64,000 nucleotides of DNA from Pontibacter arcticus (GCF_003284895.1 NZ_QMDV01000003.1:560501-624500); one strand, 5' to 3'. Shown: positions 25,818 through 36,166, counted from the first letter of the stretch. The notes: generated from the letters alone by a model not told the origin. Numbers and translations: made by a program.

Positions 25818-26657
25818 TTAGCTGCAGGTTTTATCTGCGCGCCTGCTATACTTTTGGATCGCCTGTGCTTCTGTTATAGTGAGGGTATTGGTTTTGCAGC
25901 GTTTTAATACGGAGCAGTCCTTTTTTAAATGGTAAACAGTTGAGCCGGTGCTTTCGCATAGATATACCTGGCGTTTGGTTGCGCCGGCAGGTAGTGGTGC
26001 ATTAGCCCGTTCGGCTTTTTCGGCGGCTGCCTGTTTACCTGAGCGCTTATCTTTGCGGTAATCCCAGGGTGGGGTAGGGTTAGGCTGTTGCCAAAGCCCG
26101 CGTTTAAATCTGCGCGCATCCGCCTCCAGGTTTTCCAGGTTCTTGTCTTTGGAGTAGGCTTTGTAGTGCCAGGCATAGCCGTTGCGTATTAATTCTTCGT
26201 TCAGGCTTCGGCCATCCTGAAGTATAATCGTGCCAACAGTGCGCCCATACCGATCGGTGTTGTGTGAAATAAGCCTAACAGACTTGCCAAAAACCAGATC
26301 AGAAGCGAACTGCTTTGCCTTTTGGCCATAATCCTGCGTTTTTTCGGGCGCATCCACGCCATACAAGCGTACGGTTACTGTTTTGCCTTTTTGCAGAAGT
26401 TCAATGGTGTCGCCGTCTTTTACAGCTACAACTTTATCACCGGCTGTGGTAGCGGGCTTTTGATCATCTGATGGAAGCGTAGGCTCAACTGTTTCCGGAT
26501 CGGTTTCCTGTTCTGCTACAGGTGGTTGGGCTTGCTGCTCAATGGAGCGCTGCCTGTCCCTGAATTGCTCCTGCGCCGATTTCTGGTCTTTCTTTCCGCA
26601 GGATAAAACACTTAAAAGTATAAGTATACGTGCAAATTTGCCGGTAAGAAAACGCAT
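25818..26657 (-). CDS. Thermonuclease-family (SNase) lipoprotein with Cys-rich tail
   Basis: 279 residues. Lipobox LSC, a 60-residue Gln/Pro/Glu-rich linker, then the SNase fold: VKDGDTIEL, VRLYGVDAPEKTQ (catalytic Arg and Glu region), DRYGRTVGTI (second catalytic Arg), LNEELIRNGYAWHY and ARRFKRGLW. The last 50 residues form a Cys-rich module (VYLCESTG, VYHLKKDC, RCK) shared with the next gene. Predicted to degrade nucleic acids outside the cell or in the periplasm. Starts 8 bases after the upstream kinase stop, so very likely cotranscribed. Confidence 0.9.
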   Translation of the reverse strand: MRFLTGKFARILILLSVLSCGKKDQKSAQEQFRDRQRSIEQQAQPPVAEQETDPETVEPTLPSDDQKPATTAGDKVVAVKDGDTIELLQKGKTVTVRLYGVDAPEKTQDYGQKAKQFASDLVFGKSVRLISHNTDRYGRTVGTIILQDGRSLNEELIRNGYAWHYKAYSKDKNLENLEADARRFKRGLWQQPNPTPPWDYRKDKRSGKQAAAEKAERANAPLPAGATKRQVYLCESTGSTVYHLKKDCSVLKRCKTNTLTITEAQAIQKYSRRADKTCS

Positions 26658-26665
26658 ACAACGTG

Positions 26666-28657
26666 TTAGTAAAGTTCAGATTCTAATACAGGTTGAGTTT
26701 TGGTAGGCTGATCAACCGCATCAGCAGCTAAAGGTAATGTAAATTTAAACGTACTCCCATTCCTGAATTTACTTTCTACAGAAATAAAGCCCCCATTCTG
26801 CTCGATAAATTCTTTACACAAAGCCAGGCCCAGGCCGCTTCCTTTCTCATTGGCGGTGCCGCTACTGCTGTAGTTACGCGCTACAAAAAGCTTATCTATT
26901 ACATCATGCTGTATGCCAACACCTTCATCTGTAACAGAGAGCTCGAGGTAACCAGGTATACGCACAGAATTTAAAGAAATAGCGCCGCCTGTATAACTAA
27001 ATTTTATAGCGTTCGAGATCAGGTTCCGGAAAACGATCTTTGTGGTTTCAGGGTCTGCGGTTACTACATCTGCTTCGTCGATGTTATTGTGAAGCGTAAT
27101 ACTTTTTTGCTGTGCCTGTGGCTGCAGCAGGTGTAAAGTTTCCTGCGCCAGGGTATGCGCGGTTACATTTTTAGGCCTGAAAGCAATGCCACGCATCTGG
27201 GTTTTTGCCCACACCAGCAGGTTGTCGAGCAGCCAAAGGGCGTTTTGCTGGCTTGTTTCCAGTTTGGCTAGCAGCATCTTAAATTTATCTTCCGGTACAG
27301 AGCCGGTTGCGGCAATATGCAAAAGTCCTTTTAACGATACCAGCGGTCCTTTCAAATCGTGGGCTATCACAGAGAACAGCCTGTCTTTTACGGTGTTCAG
27401 TTTTTCAAGCTCTTCTTTCTGGTCGTTCAGAAGTTTGGCCTGATCCGTTAACTCGGCTTTCTGCTGGCTCAGAATAACACTGTTGTGCATCAGCAACTGG
27501 TTAATGCCATGTAAATGCTGGCGGCTTCTGAAGAATACGAATGCTGCCATACACGCTATTAATAAGAGCGCAAGTATACATACCTGGATAATGGTATTTC
27601 GCTCTAACTGCTGGTTTTTAAGGCGGCGTTCTACTTTAAGAAGCTGGTTTTCCTGTTCTGCTTTCTCGTTTCGGTAAGTTAGCTGTAGTTCTGTAATCTT
27701 TAAATCAATAGCCGCATTATGAACGCTGTCTTTGTACTGGCTATGTAAGGTAAGGTACTCGTGTGCTTTCCTGTAATCGCCTTTTTCAAGGTAAATATCA
27801 TTCAGAATCATCGCCGCAATCTGGATCTCATCCTTAGAGTTCAGCTCCTTTAAAATCCGCAGGTTCTCTAAGGCATATTGCAGCGCTTTGTCGTATTGCT
27901 TTCCGGTAAAATTGGCAACCGCTAAACCACTCAGCGAATAAGCAACATCCAGGTAATTGTTTGAGTTGGTAGCCAGTTCCAGTGCCCTGTTATGCTGCGT
28001 AATCGCTGTTTTCCATTCGCCGCGCTCAGAGTGTATAAAGCCGAGGTTGTTGGCACTCATTACAATGCCCTGCTCATTTTTAACGAGGGTATATAAGCGA
28101 CTGCCCTCTTTTAAATAAAACAAGGCTTTATCGCTCTGGCCGAGCAATTGATAGGAGCTGCCTAGGTTTATAATCGCACGGGCAACGGAAGCTGTATCTT
28201 TTATAGCACGCGCTATTTCCAGAGATTTATTATAGTACTCGATCGATTTAGGAATATCATTTCTGATGTCGAAGATATTGGCGATGTTATTATAGTTGGT
28301 ACTCATCCCGGTAGAGTCACCGATAGCCTCGCTTATTCTCAGGGATTTATAATAGTAACTGGTTGCTTTGCTATAGTTGCCATACAAATCATATGCTACG
28401 CCTATGCTGTTAAACGCCGACGATAAAGCAGTGCTGTCGCCATTTTGCTTGGCGAGCTCTTTTGCTTTTTTAGCATAACCCAATGATTGTTCGAACGAGA
28501 TATTTCGGTACTCTTTAGACAGCTTGATGTAAAGCTCAATCTGTTCTTCGGGCGTGGTGGCAGTTTTTAACTGAGCTTCCAATCCCTTGATCTTCGGGTT
28601 TTGGGCAAGCGCAACGAAAGAAAGAAAAAAGAAACCTAAATAAAGGAAGAATTTCAT
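26666..28657 (-). CDS. TPR-containing sensor histidine kinase (copy 2)
   Basis: 663 residues. Signal peptide, six or seven TPR units (about residues 35-330: YYYKSLRISEAIGDSTG and related), one membrane helix (VCILALLLIACMAAFVFF), a coiled coil, HisKA with SVIAHDLKGPLVSLKGLL (His433) and HATPase_c (NLISNAIKFSY, VTDEGVGI, GSGLGLALCKEF). This is the usual Bacteroidota layout with periplasmic TPR sensor and cytoplasmic kinase. No cognate regulator is encoded nearby. It is a tandem paralog of the gene at 28793. Confidence 0.93.
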   Translation of the reverse strand: MKFFLYLGFFFLSFVALAQNPKIKGLEAQLKTATTPEEQIELYIKLSKEYRNISFEQSLGYAKKAKELAKQNGDSTALSSAFNSIGVAYDLYGNYSKATSYYYKSLRISEAIGDSTGMSTNYNNIANIFDIRNDIPKSIEYYNKSLEIARAIKDTASVARAIINLGSSYQLLGQSDKALFYLKEGSRLYTLVKNEQGIVMSANNLGFIHSERGEWKTAITQHNRALELATNSNNYLDVAYSLSGLAVANFTGKQYDKALQYALENLRILKELNSKDEIQIAAMILNDIYLEKGDYRKAHEYLTLHSQYKDSVHNAAIDLKITELQLTYRNEKAEQENQLLKVERRLKNQQLERNTIIQVCILALLLIACMAAFVFFRSRQHLHGINQLLMHNSVILSQQKAELTDQAKLLNDQKEELEKLNTVKDRLFSVIAHDLKGPLVSLKGLLHIAATGSVPEDKFKMLLAKLETSQQNALWLLDNLLVWAKTQMRGIAFRPKNVTAHTLAQETLHLLQPQAQQKSITLHNNIDEADVVTADPETTKIVFRNLISNAIKFSYTGGAISLNSVRIPGYLELSVTDEGVGIQHDVIDKLFVARNYSSSGTANEKGSGLGLALCKEFIEQNGGFISVESKFRNGSTFKFTLPLAADAVDQPTKTQPVLESELY

Positions 28658-28792
28658 GTAATGGTTCTATTATTAAAATGCAGCAGTAGCATTTATCCTG
28701 ATCTTCGTAAAATTTATACTTTGTGACTAAGTATTTTAGCTCAGTGCAAAGTATAAATAGATTTTTGATTGAATTGATCTGTAACAGGCAAA

Positions 28793-30775
28793 TTAAATGA
28801 GCTCTGCTGCTACCGCTTCCAATGCAATGGCTTCGTGTGTAAGAGTAAGCGGTAAGGTAAAATAAAAGGTACTGCCAATGCCAGCCTCACTTTCTACCCA
28901 GATGGTGCCGCCGTTCTGTTGGACAAACTCTTTACATAGTGTTAAGCCGAGCCCGCTTCCTTTTTCGTTGGCAGTGCCGTTGCTGGAATAGTTTGTATTA
29001 CTGAAAAGTTTCGCAAGCACTTCTTTTTTTATGCCTATGCCTGTATCCTTTACTGAAACTAACAACATCTCACCCTGTTGCTGGGCAGCCAGTGTTACGC
29101 TTTCCCCGGATTTGCAGAACTTGATGGCATTTGAGATCAGGTTCCGGAAGATCAGCTTTACGGTCTCCGTATCAACCAGCACGATTGTATCTTCCGAAAT
29201 GGTATTAACAAGACTGATGCCTTTTTGCTGCGCTTGAGGCTGTAAAAGTATAATGTTTTCCTGAGCCAGATCGTATAAACTAGATTCGACTGCCACAAAC
29301 GAAAAGCCCTGCATCTGTGATTTAGCCCAAACCAATAAATTATCTAAAAGCCAAAGCGCATTTTGCTGGCTAGTGGCCAGTGTGCTCATAAAACTTTTGA
29401 ACTTAGCTTCCGGCACAGCGCCCATAGCAGCTAGTTTTAAAAGACCTTGCAACGAAGCAAGTGGCCCTTTCAGGTCGTGGGCTATAACTGAGAAGAGGCG
29501 GTCTTTCACGGCGTGCAGGCGTTCGAGCTCCTGCTTCTGAACCTGTAACAAGGTTGCCTGCTTTGTTAACGCTTCTTTCTGGCTGCTTAACGTATTGCTG
29601 TTTTCAAGTAGTAACCTGTTAACCAGATGCAGGCGTTGCTTGCCCCTGAAAAAAACAAAAGCGGCTACAAGCGCAGTTAGTAAAAGAACAATGATGAAGA
29701 TCTGAATAACTTTATTCCGCTCCAGTTGCTCGTCTTTTAAATTACGCTCGGCCTTTAAAAGTAGGTTCTCTTTCTCGGCATGCGTTTTTTCGTAAGCAAG
29801 CTGCAGTTGGTGCATTTCAGCATTGATAGCGCTATTCTGGATGCTGTCTTTGTACTGTAAATGCATTACCAGATAGGTATGTGCTTTTTTAAAATCGCCT
29901 ATTTTTGTATAAAGTACATTAAGGTTAGTGGCCGCCTGGTTTATTTCGCTCAGTGCATTCAGGTCACTTGCTATTTTAAGCGATCTTTGAGCCAGCGGCA
30001 AAGCCTCAGCATAATTCTTCCCATCAATATAAGCCAGTACCAGGTTGTTTAAAGATAGTGCATCATCTAACCCGGATCCGGTTTTTGCAGCTATTTTTAA
30101 GGCATGCTGGTGGTAAGGTATGGCTTTCTTCCAATCTCCTTTCAGTCTGTAAATTGTCCCGGTAATGTTCAGTGTATTGAAAAGGGTATTTTCTGCTTTA
30201 ATTAATTCTTTTAAGGCAATGGACTTTTTTGCAAAGTAAAGCGCATCCTCATACTTTTTTAGTTTCAGGTAGAGCTCACCAAGGTTATGATAAGTACGGG
30301 CTATATCTGCTGTGTCGCCGAGTGCTGCAGAAATCCGGATAGATTTATTGTAAAGTTTGATAGCACTCTCCGGGTCGCCGCTTTGGTTCAGAATGATAGC
30401 TACGTTGTTGTAACTGGAGCTCATTCCAACAGAATCACCGATCCGTTCTCTCAGGTCGAGGGATTTATAGAGGTACCTGGAGGCTTCACGCATATTGCCG
30501 GAAACATGGTAAGCGATGCCCATTCTATTATAAGCCAGCGCCAATCCGTTTTTATTATCGTGCTGCGAAGCCAGCTTCATAGCTTTGATGCTATAGGCTA
30601 ACGACCGGGTAGGAGAACCTGGAAGAGACGCTTTACTGATATCGCATAAAAGGTTGATCTGCTCTTCCGGATCGGTAGTCCGTTGGAGCATTTTTTGCAA
30701 TTCTGTTATACGATTGGGTTGAGCGCCGACTTGAAAAACAACAAAAAGACAGCTTATAAACAGCAGGAATTTCAT
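28793..30775 (-). CDS. TPR-containing sensor histidine kinase (copy 1)
   Basis: 660 residues from the ATG at 30775 (a TTG precedes it). Same architecture as the neighbour at 26666: signal peptide, TPR array, one membrane helix (FIIVLLLTALVAAFVFF), coiled coil, SVIAHDLKGPLASLQGLL with phospho-acceptor His433, then HATPase_c (NLISNAIKFCKSG, VKDTGIGI, GSGLGLTLCKEF). The kinase halves are more alike than the TPR halves, consistent with duplication followed by sensor divergence. 135 bases separate the two genes. Confidence 0.93.
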   Translation of the reverse strand: MKFLLFISCLFVVFQVGAQPNRITELQKMLQRTTDPEEQINLLCDISKASLPGSPTRSLAYSIKAMKLASQHDNKNGLALAYNRMGIAYHVSGNMREASRYLYKSLDLRERIGDSVGMSSSYNNVAIILNQSGDPESAIKLYNKSIRISAALGDTADIARTYHNLGELYLKLKKYEDALYFAKKSIALKELIKAENTLFNTLNITGTIYRLKGDWKKAIPYHQHALKIAAKTGSGLDDALSLNNLVLAYIDGKNYAEALPLAQRSLKIASDLNALSEINQAATNLNVLYTKIGDFKKAHTYLVMHLQYKDSIQNSAINAEMHQLQLAYEKTHAEKENLLLKAERNLKDEQLERNKVIQIFIIVLLLTALVAAFVFFRGKQRLHLVNRLLLENSNTLSSQKEALTKQATLLQVQKQELERLHAVKDRLFSVIAHDLKGPLASLQGLLKLAAMGAVPEAKFKSFMSTLATSQQNALWLLDNLLVWAKSQMQGFSFVAVESSLYDLAQENIILLQPQAQQKGISLVNTISEDTIVLVDTETVKLIFRNLISNAIKFCKSGESVTLAAQQQGEMLLVSVKDTGIGIKKEVLAKLFSNTNYSSNGTANEKGSGLGLTLCKEFVQQNGGTIWVESEAGIGSTFYFTLPLTLTHEAIALEAVAAELI

Positions 30776-30778
30776 CAA

Positions 30779-31135
30779 CTAAAAATTATACTCAAATATA
30801 CTGAAAATTGTAGTCTAATTCCTATTAATTTAAATAGAACATGTTGCTAATCACGCACTAAAGAATCTATATTGTAAAACCTGAATTGAATTAAATAGAG
30901 ATGATAATTGAAGCTTCTTTTTAATGTTATAACAGTAAATTTTAAAGAAATTGCTTTTTTCTAATCTCAGAATAGTAAAAGTTTTATTAAAGAAGGTCGG
31001 GAAGCTGCCGGGTATAAATAATGAAGATGGTATATATAGGTTTTTTTGTATGTTTTTAGGTGATACAGGCTGGATTATCTGAAGTTTAGTATAAAATTAA
31101 GGCAATTTAAAATTTATGGTTCTGGTAAGGGGCGC
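30779..31135. other. AT-rich intergenic region
   Basis: About 360 bases between the start of the TPR kinase and the stop of sbcC, both on the minus strand. Strongly AT-rich, with no convincing gene, hairpin or repeat. It probably carries the promoter of the kinase unit. Confidence 0.5.
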
Positions 31136-34100
31136 TTAAGCTGTAACTACCGTCACTTTACTGATTCCTCCATGAATTTTTTGCACTTTTATTTGTGTGC
31201 TTATACGTTCCTTCAGCGCTTCAACGTGCGAAATAATCCCGATCATCTTGCCGCCGGCCTGCAGATTTTCCAAAGTGGAGATGGCAGCATCCAGTGTTTC
31301 AGCATCCAGTGTACCAAAGCCTTCATCAATAAACAGCGAATTGATCTGCGTACGGCGACCGGCCAGGTCAGAGAGGCCCAGTGCCAGTGCCAGGCTTACC
31401 AGAAAGCTTTCGCCACCTGAGAGGGTATTCATCGGCCGGATCGTTTCAGCCTGGTATGTATCTACCATGGTAAGTTCCAGGTCTTCGGTAGGCGATTTTA
31501 AGATGCGGTAACGATCGTTTAGTTTAGCCAGGTGTTTGTTTGCCAGCTCTACCAATCTCGCCAATGTAAGCCCTTGCGCAAACCGACTGAATTTGTTACC
31601 ATCTGCCGAACCGATCAGGTCTGATAACTGGCTCCAGCGGTTGCAGGTAAGTTGCTGATTTTGCAGTTGCCCGGCCAGTTCCTTGTTTTTTTCGCGTTGC
31701 GCTGTGTCTTGTTCCAGTAACTGTTTATAGCGTGCCCGTTGCCCGATCAGTTCGTGTTGCTGCTCTTGTTGGCTTAAGTATAATTTCTGAAGTTCATCGC
31801 TTCCAGCGTTGGTCAGGTTTTTGGCCTGGGTTATTTTCAGTTCCTGCTGTACATCCGAAAGGCTTTTGCGCAATTCCGTTAAATTCTTCTCGGTATGGGC
31901 TTTCTGGTTTGCCAGGCGGTCGGCTTCGTCGCGTTCCAGCAGCATCATACTGAGCGCCTCTATGGTTTCGATGCCCTGTTGGTTCAGAACAAGCAACAGG
32001 CCTTCGGTCAGGTTATCCAGCACCGATTTGTTTTGCTGTTGCGCTGTGCTGCATTCCTGGTGGCGCTGCTTACAGGCTTGTAATTGTTGCTGTTTGCGCA
32101 ACTGGTTAGCACGCGCTTCTTCGGCCTGTGTTGCCAGAAGCCGGAGTACGTGTTGTGCTGCCTGGCGCTCCTGTTGCGGGTCTTTCTCCCCGAACAAAGT
32201 GCTGCGCTCTTCTTTTAATGCAAGCAGTTGGGCATGTGCTGATTTTATACTTTCCTGCTGTGCCTGTAGGGCTTGTTTCTTTTCTTTGAGGTTTATATCC
32301 AGGTTTTTAACTTCCTGGTTTAAGGTGATGTATTTTTCGCGCATTTCATCAAGCGCTTGCTGTTTCTGGGTGTAAGCAAGTGCCAGTTGCTCCAGTTGCA
32401 GTGGCAGTTGCATACGCTTCTCAGCAGTATAAAGCAGCCCGTAGTTCGCCACAAAAGATGCAGCCATTTCCGAATGATTGCGTTGCTGTTCCTGGTCGTC
32501 GCCTAATTTTGCAGCCAGCTTTTGGAGTTGCGTAGCTGTATACTTTTCGGACTGTTGCAATTGGTTATACTTTGCCTGCGCCTGTATTTGCAATTCGCGT
32601 AACTCCTGTAACTGTTGGTTTATACTTTCAATTTCTTTGCTGCCTGCACGCGCCTGTTCGAGTGCCTGCATTAATTGCCCGTGCACGTCATTTTGTTGCT
32701 GCAACATAGCTGCAAGCATCGCCACATCAGCTATTGTTATACTTTCCGGTAAGCTGATCTGGGTAAAGTTATCCAGTAAAACCGTGCTGCTGGCCTGTGT
32801 TTCAGAAAGCGTTTCGGTAGCCAACTGGTGCTTCTGGGTTAGCGTGTTCAGTTGGAGTTGCAGCGCCTGAAATTCCTGTTGCAAGGTTAAGACAAGTTGC
32901 TGCTGTGCATCGCGTTTCTGTTCATCCTCCGAAAGTGTCAAAGTATAATTCTCATCAGCATAGGGGTGGTGCTCAGAGCCGCAAAGCGGGCATGGTTCCG
33001 AAGGCTTCAGCGTATGGCGTGCCTGTTCAAATTCCTGAATGCGCTGCTGCAAGGTCACCAGTTTCTGCAGATCAATTAATCTTTCTGAAGCTGCATTTAA
33101 CGTTTGATTATTTATTTCAAGCTGATCCGTAAGCTGGGCTTTTTCCAGATCATACGTTACAAGTTGCTGCTGCAGGGTTTCCTGTTTCTGTTGTAACACG
33201 GCGTGCTGCTTTGTCAGATCAAGGGCGCGCTCGGTCCGGGCTACGGCCAGAGGTTGTTCCTGTGCCTGTTGCTGCAATTCGTTAATCGTTCTTGTTGAAA
33301 GTATGGTTTGTAATTGCGTTACCTTTTCTTGTTTCTGGCTGGTAAGTAGTGCTTGCTGCAGGTGTTGTTGTTCCTGGTTTTGAGCCAGTTGCTGCAGCGC
33401 ATTTTTATCTTCCTGACTTTGTGTGTCGAGTTCCTTAATTTCCTGTTGTGTACGTAATATCTGCCCTTCTACTTCCTGAAGGTCGCGTACCATCTGGCGG
33501 AACTCAGGTAAATTCTCTTTTAAATCCTGTAGACGCTGGTTGTCGGCAAGCCAGTTTTTAAGTGTGGTAGCCTCCAGTTTTAATGCTTCCAGTTCAGTCT
33601 GTTTGCTTTCCAGAAGTTTTTCGTCCTGCTTTATATTTGCCTCAAACGCTACGTAAGCCGTTCTCTCTTTTTGGTAAGTTTCCTGAACAGATTGTTTCTG
33701 ATGATCGAGTTTAATGACTTTATCAAGCAACGGTTCCAGGTTTTGTACAGCTTCTTCCTGTTGCTGATGTGCTTTTCCGGCTTCTATCGCTATCAGTCCG
33801 GCTTGCTCCAGTTCCGTTTCCAGTACCGGTATCTGGTTCGTTAACAAACCTAGCTGGTTTTCTACATCAGAAAGTCTGCCATGCGCGTGCTTTATTTCCG
33901 TGAGTTCGGGCACATATTGGTTGGCACGCTCGTGTTGCTGCAGCTTCTGGAAATCAGGTTTTAACTGTTCCAGTTTTTGTTCCTGTTCCTGCAAAGCTGC
34001 GGTGTGCTGCCGGGCTTTATCCTGCAGTTGAGCTACCTGTTGCAGCCATTGCATCTGTTCCTGCAAAGCTGTTATTTCCTGCTGAAGTATACTTTCCTGC

Positions 34101-34783
34101 TGGGTAAGGTCGGTTATACTTTGCTCGTAGGCCAGGCGGTCTTCTTCCGGCAGCAACTTGCAATCCTGAAGCAGACGCGCCAGGTCATCGCGTTTCTGGC
34201 GTTCGGCACGGGCTTTTTCGTACGCAAACCGGGATATATCTGAGTAGATACCGGTGTCGGTAATTTTTTCCAGCAGGCTGCTGCGCTCATTGGCATTTGC
34301 CTTCAGGAAACGTGCAAAATCGCCCTGCGACAACATCACCGAACGCAAAAACTGGCTGTAATCCAACCCGCAGATCTCGGCTACTTTATCGGGTACCTGG
34401 CTTGGTTTCAGGTCGAAGGGTTTGTCATCTTCCAGGTCGCAGAGTTCCATGTGTACAGCCTGCATTTTGCCTTCGGCTTTGCCGCGGCTGCGCCGTATCT
34501 GCCACTTGCTGCGGTAGCGTTTGCCATTGGCTTCAAACTCCACTTCCGAAGTACTCTCCGAAGTATGGCGTGTCATCAGTTCCAGTGGTTTTTCGTTGTT
34601 ATGGCGATGGGCCATGCCGTATAATCCTACCGTTATCGCATCCAGAATGGTGGTTTTACCGGCTCCGGTCGGACCCGTGATCGCAAATAAACCGGCATCG
34701 GCCAGCGGACTCTGGTCGAAACGGATTTCATGCTGGCCCTTCAGCGAGTTCAGGTTCTGGAAACGTACGGCGAGGATTTTCAT
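31136..34783 (-). CDS. sbcC: SbcC exonuclease ATPase subunit (Rad50-like)
   Basis: 1215 residues. The Walker A GPTGAGKTTILDAI lies near the N-terminus. Long coiled-coil arms rich in Gln/Glu/Leu surround a central zinc hook CPLC (Cys598, Cys601). The C-terminal lobe has signature LSGGESFLVSLALALGLSDL and Walker B SLFIDEGFGTLD. With SbcD it forms the SMC-like complex that cuts hairpins and processes DNA ends. Its start is 32 bases after the sbcD stop. Several AAGTATAA copies lie inside the gene. A tandem with sbcD is the normal arrangement. Confidence 0.96.
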   Translation of the reverse strand: MKILAVRFQNLNSLKGQHEIRFDQSPLADAGLFAITGPTGAGKTTILDAITVGLYGMAHRHNNEKPLELMTRHTSESTSEVEFEANGKRYRSKWQIRRSRGKAEGKMQAVHMELCDLEDDKPFDLKPSQVPDKVAEICGLDYSQFLRSVMLSQGDFARFLKANANERSSLLEKITDTGIYSDISRFAYEKARAERQKRDDLARLLQDCKLLPEEDRLAYEQSITDLTQQESILQQEITALQEQMQWLQQVAQLQDKARQHTAALQEQEQKLEQLKPDFQKLQQHERANQYVPELTEIKHAHGRLSDVENQLGLLTNQIPVLETELEQAGLIAIEAGKAHQQQEEAVQNLEPLLDKVIKLDHQKQSVQETYQKERTAYVAFEANIKQDEKLLESKQTELEALKLEATTLKNWLADNQRLQDLKENLPEFRQMVRDLQEVEGQILRTQQEIKELDTQSQEDKNALQQLAQNQEQQHLQQALLTSQKQEKVTQLQTILSTRTINELQQQAQEQPLAVARTERALDLTKQHAVLQQKQETLQQQLVTYDLEKAQLTDQLEINNQTLNAASERLIDLQKLVTLQQRIQEFEQARHTLKPSEPCPLCGSEHHPYADENYTLTLSEDEQKRDAQQQLVLTLQQEFQALQLQLNTLTQKHQLATETLSETQASSTVLLDNFTQISLPESITIADVAMLAAMLQQQNDVHGQLMQALEQARAGSKEIESINQQLQELRELQIQAQAKYNQLQQSEKYTATQLQKLAAKLGDDQEQQRNHSEMAASFVANYGLLYTAEKRMQLPLQLEQLALAYTQKQQALDEMREKYITLNQEVKNLDINLKEKKQALQAQQESIKSAHAQLLALKEERSTLFGEKDPQQERQAAQHVLRLLATQAEEARANQLRKQQQLQACKQRHQECSTAQQQNKSVLDNLTEGLLLVLNQQGIETIEALSMMLLERDEADRLANQKAHTEKNLTELRKSLSDVQQELKITQAKNLTNAGSDELQKLYLSQQEQQHELIGQRARYKQLLEQDTAQREKNKELAGQLQNQQLTCNRWSQLSDLIGSADGNKFSRFAQGLTLARLVELANKHLAKLNDRYRILKSPTEDLELTMVDTYQAETIRPMNTLSGGESFLVSLALALGLSDLAGRRTQINSLFIDEGFGTLDAETLDAAISTLENLQAGGKMIGIISHVEALKERISTQIKVQKIHGGISKVTVVTA

Positions 34784-34815
34784 CTTTATACTTTGTGCTT
34801 CAACTTTTATACTTT

Positions 34816-36042
34816 CTAACTTTCTTTTTCCTGCCCCATCAGCTCCATCAGCTCTGCAAACGTAGCCTCCAGTTCACTGTGGTCGCTGTCCGGGAATGTG
34901 CTTTGGCAGCGTTTCAGGAACACATCTTTCTCAAGCAAAGTATGGAGGTCAGCCTCGGGTTGCACGTGCTGTTCCAGGGCTTCGCGGGCTGCTTTGATAA
35001 TGGGCGGACGATGAATAAGCAATTGCAGTTCAGGTTTCAGAGCCAGCAGTTCTTCAAGCTGTCGGTTGAGGTCGGGGAGGGGCGCATCCAATTCTAGTTG
35101 CAGTTCGGCCCAGGCAGGCAACGTGTAGGCGCTGTTATCATAGCCGGCAAGCTGTAGTTTTACTTTGTCCAGGTCGCCTTTGAAACGAACTAATTTTCTG
35201 CAACACGGTATTTCCAGTTCACGCAGATCAGTCAGTTCGTTTTGCTCGAAATCAAGTATAAACACCACTTTTGTGTCGGTTACTTCGCTAAAGCTAAGCG
35301 GAATAGGCGAACCGGAATACCGGATGTGGTGGGTATTGTTTACTTTCTGCGGACGGTGCAAGTGGCCAAGCGCTACATAATCAAACTCCTCCGGAAACTG
35401 CGCCGCCCCGATCTGGCCTAAATTGCCCACGTGTATTTCTTTTTCCCAATCGGAGGCAGTGCCGCCGGCTGCAAACAAATGCCCCATCGCCACCACCGGG
35501 ATCTGCGCTTGTTTATACTTTTGGATGTGCGGCACAAAGGCTGCATAATGGTCTGCAATGCCTTGTTTTATACGGTTCTCGCGCTCTTCCGCACTTTCGC
35601 CGGGTATAGATAACCGCACGTCGCGGTCGCGGAGGAAAGGCACGGCGCACACCACCAGTTCCAGTTCACCCTCTTTACTGCGCAGTTCTAAAAGTTCATC
35701 CAGAATATCAGGTGTGGCGCCACCAACTACTTTTATGTTAAAGCAATCAAGCAGTTCTTTGGGTGCATTTAAAGTGGAAACAGAATCGTGGTTACCGCCT
35801 GTAATAATGATGTGGCGGCAGCAGGTAGCGCATACTTTACGAAGGAAATCATAGTATAATTTAAGCGCGGTATTGGATGGCGCGCCGTTGTCAAACACAT
35901 CGCCGGCCATCAGCAGCACATCCACTTTTTCGTGTTGGATGGTGTCTAAAAGCCAGTTTAAAAAGTGTTGGTGTTCCTCGGTGCGTTCGAGGTTAACAAG
36001 GCGCTGGCCCAGGTGCCAGTCCGAAGTATGAAGTATGCGCAT
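34816..36042 (-). CDS. sbcD: SbcD nuclease subunit (Mre11-like)
   Basis: 408 residues. The phosphoesterase motifs appear in order: MRILHTSDWHLGQ, LLMAGDVFDNG, ITGGNHDS, VAMGHLF and VALGHLHRPQ. These are the di-manganese ligands of the Mre11/SbcD nuclease. The C-terminal capping region follows, with an acidic tail. Upstream partner of sbcC in the same unit. Length is typical. Confidence 0.96.
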   Translation of the reverse strand: MRILHTSDWHLGQRLVNLERTEEHQHFLNWLLDTIQHEKVDVLLMAGDVFDNGAPSNTALKLYYDFLRKVCATCCRHIIITGGNHDSVSTLNAPKELLDCFNIKVVGGATPDILDELLELRSKEGELELVVCAVPFLRDRDVRLSIPGESAEERENRIKQGIADHYAAFVPHIQKYKQAQIPVVAMGHLFAAGGTASDWEKEIHVGNLGQIGAAQFPEEFDYVALGHLHRPQKVNNTHHIRYSGSPIPLSFSEVTDTKVVFILDFEQNELTDLRELEIPCCRKLVRFKGDLDKVKLQLAGYDNSAYTLPAWAELQLELDAPLPDLNRQLEELLALKPELQLLIHRPPIIKAAREALEQHVQPEADLHTLLEKDVFLKRCQSTFPDSDHSELEATFAELMELMGQEKES

Positions 36043-36130
36043 GTCCCGATTCCTTTTCTCCTGTTCCGCACTAAGTTACGGCAGGGCCGGCGCACATTGC
36101 AAGTGCTGCCATCAGGTTTTACTAAAAAAA

Positions 36131-36166
36131 TAAAGCGACCGGAAAATCAGGCTCCCAGCCGCTTTA
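36131..36166 (-). terminator. Terminator after the rhodanese gene
   Basis: TAAAGCG (36131-36137) pairs with CGCTTTA (36160-36166). On the minus strand the hairpin is followed by seven T residues, as expected for intrinsic termination of the rhodanese transcript before sbcD. Confidence 0.6.
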
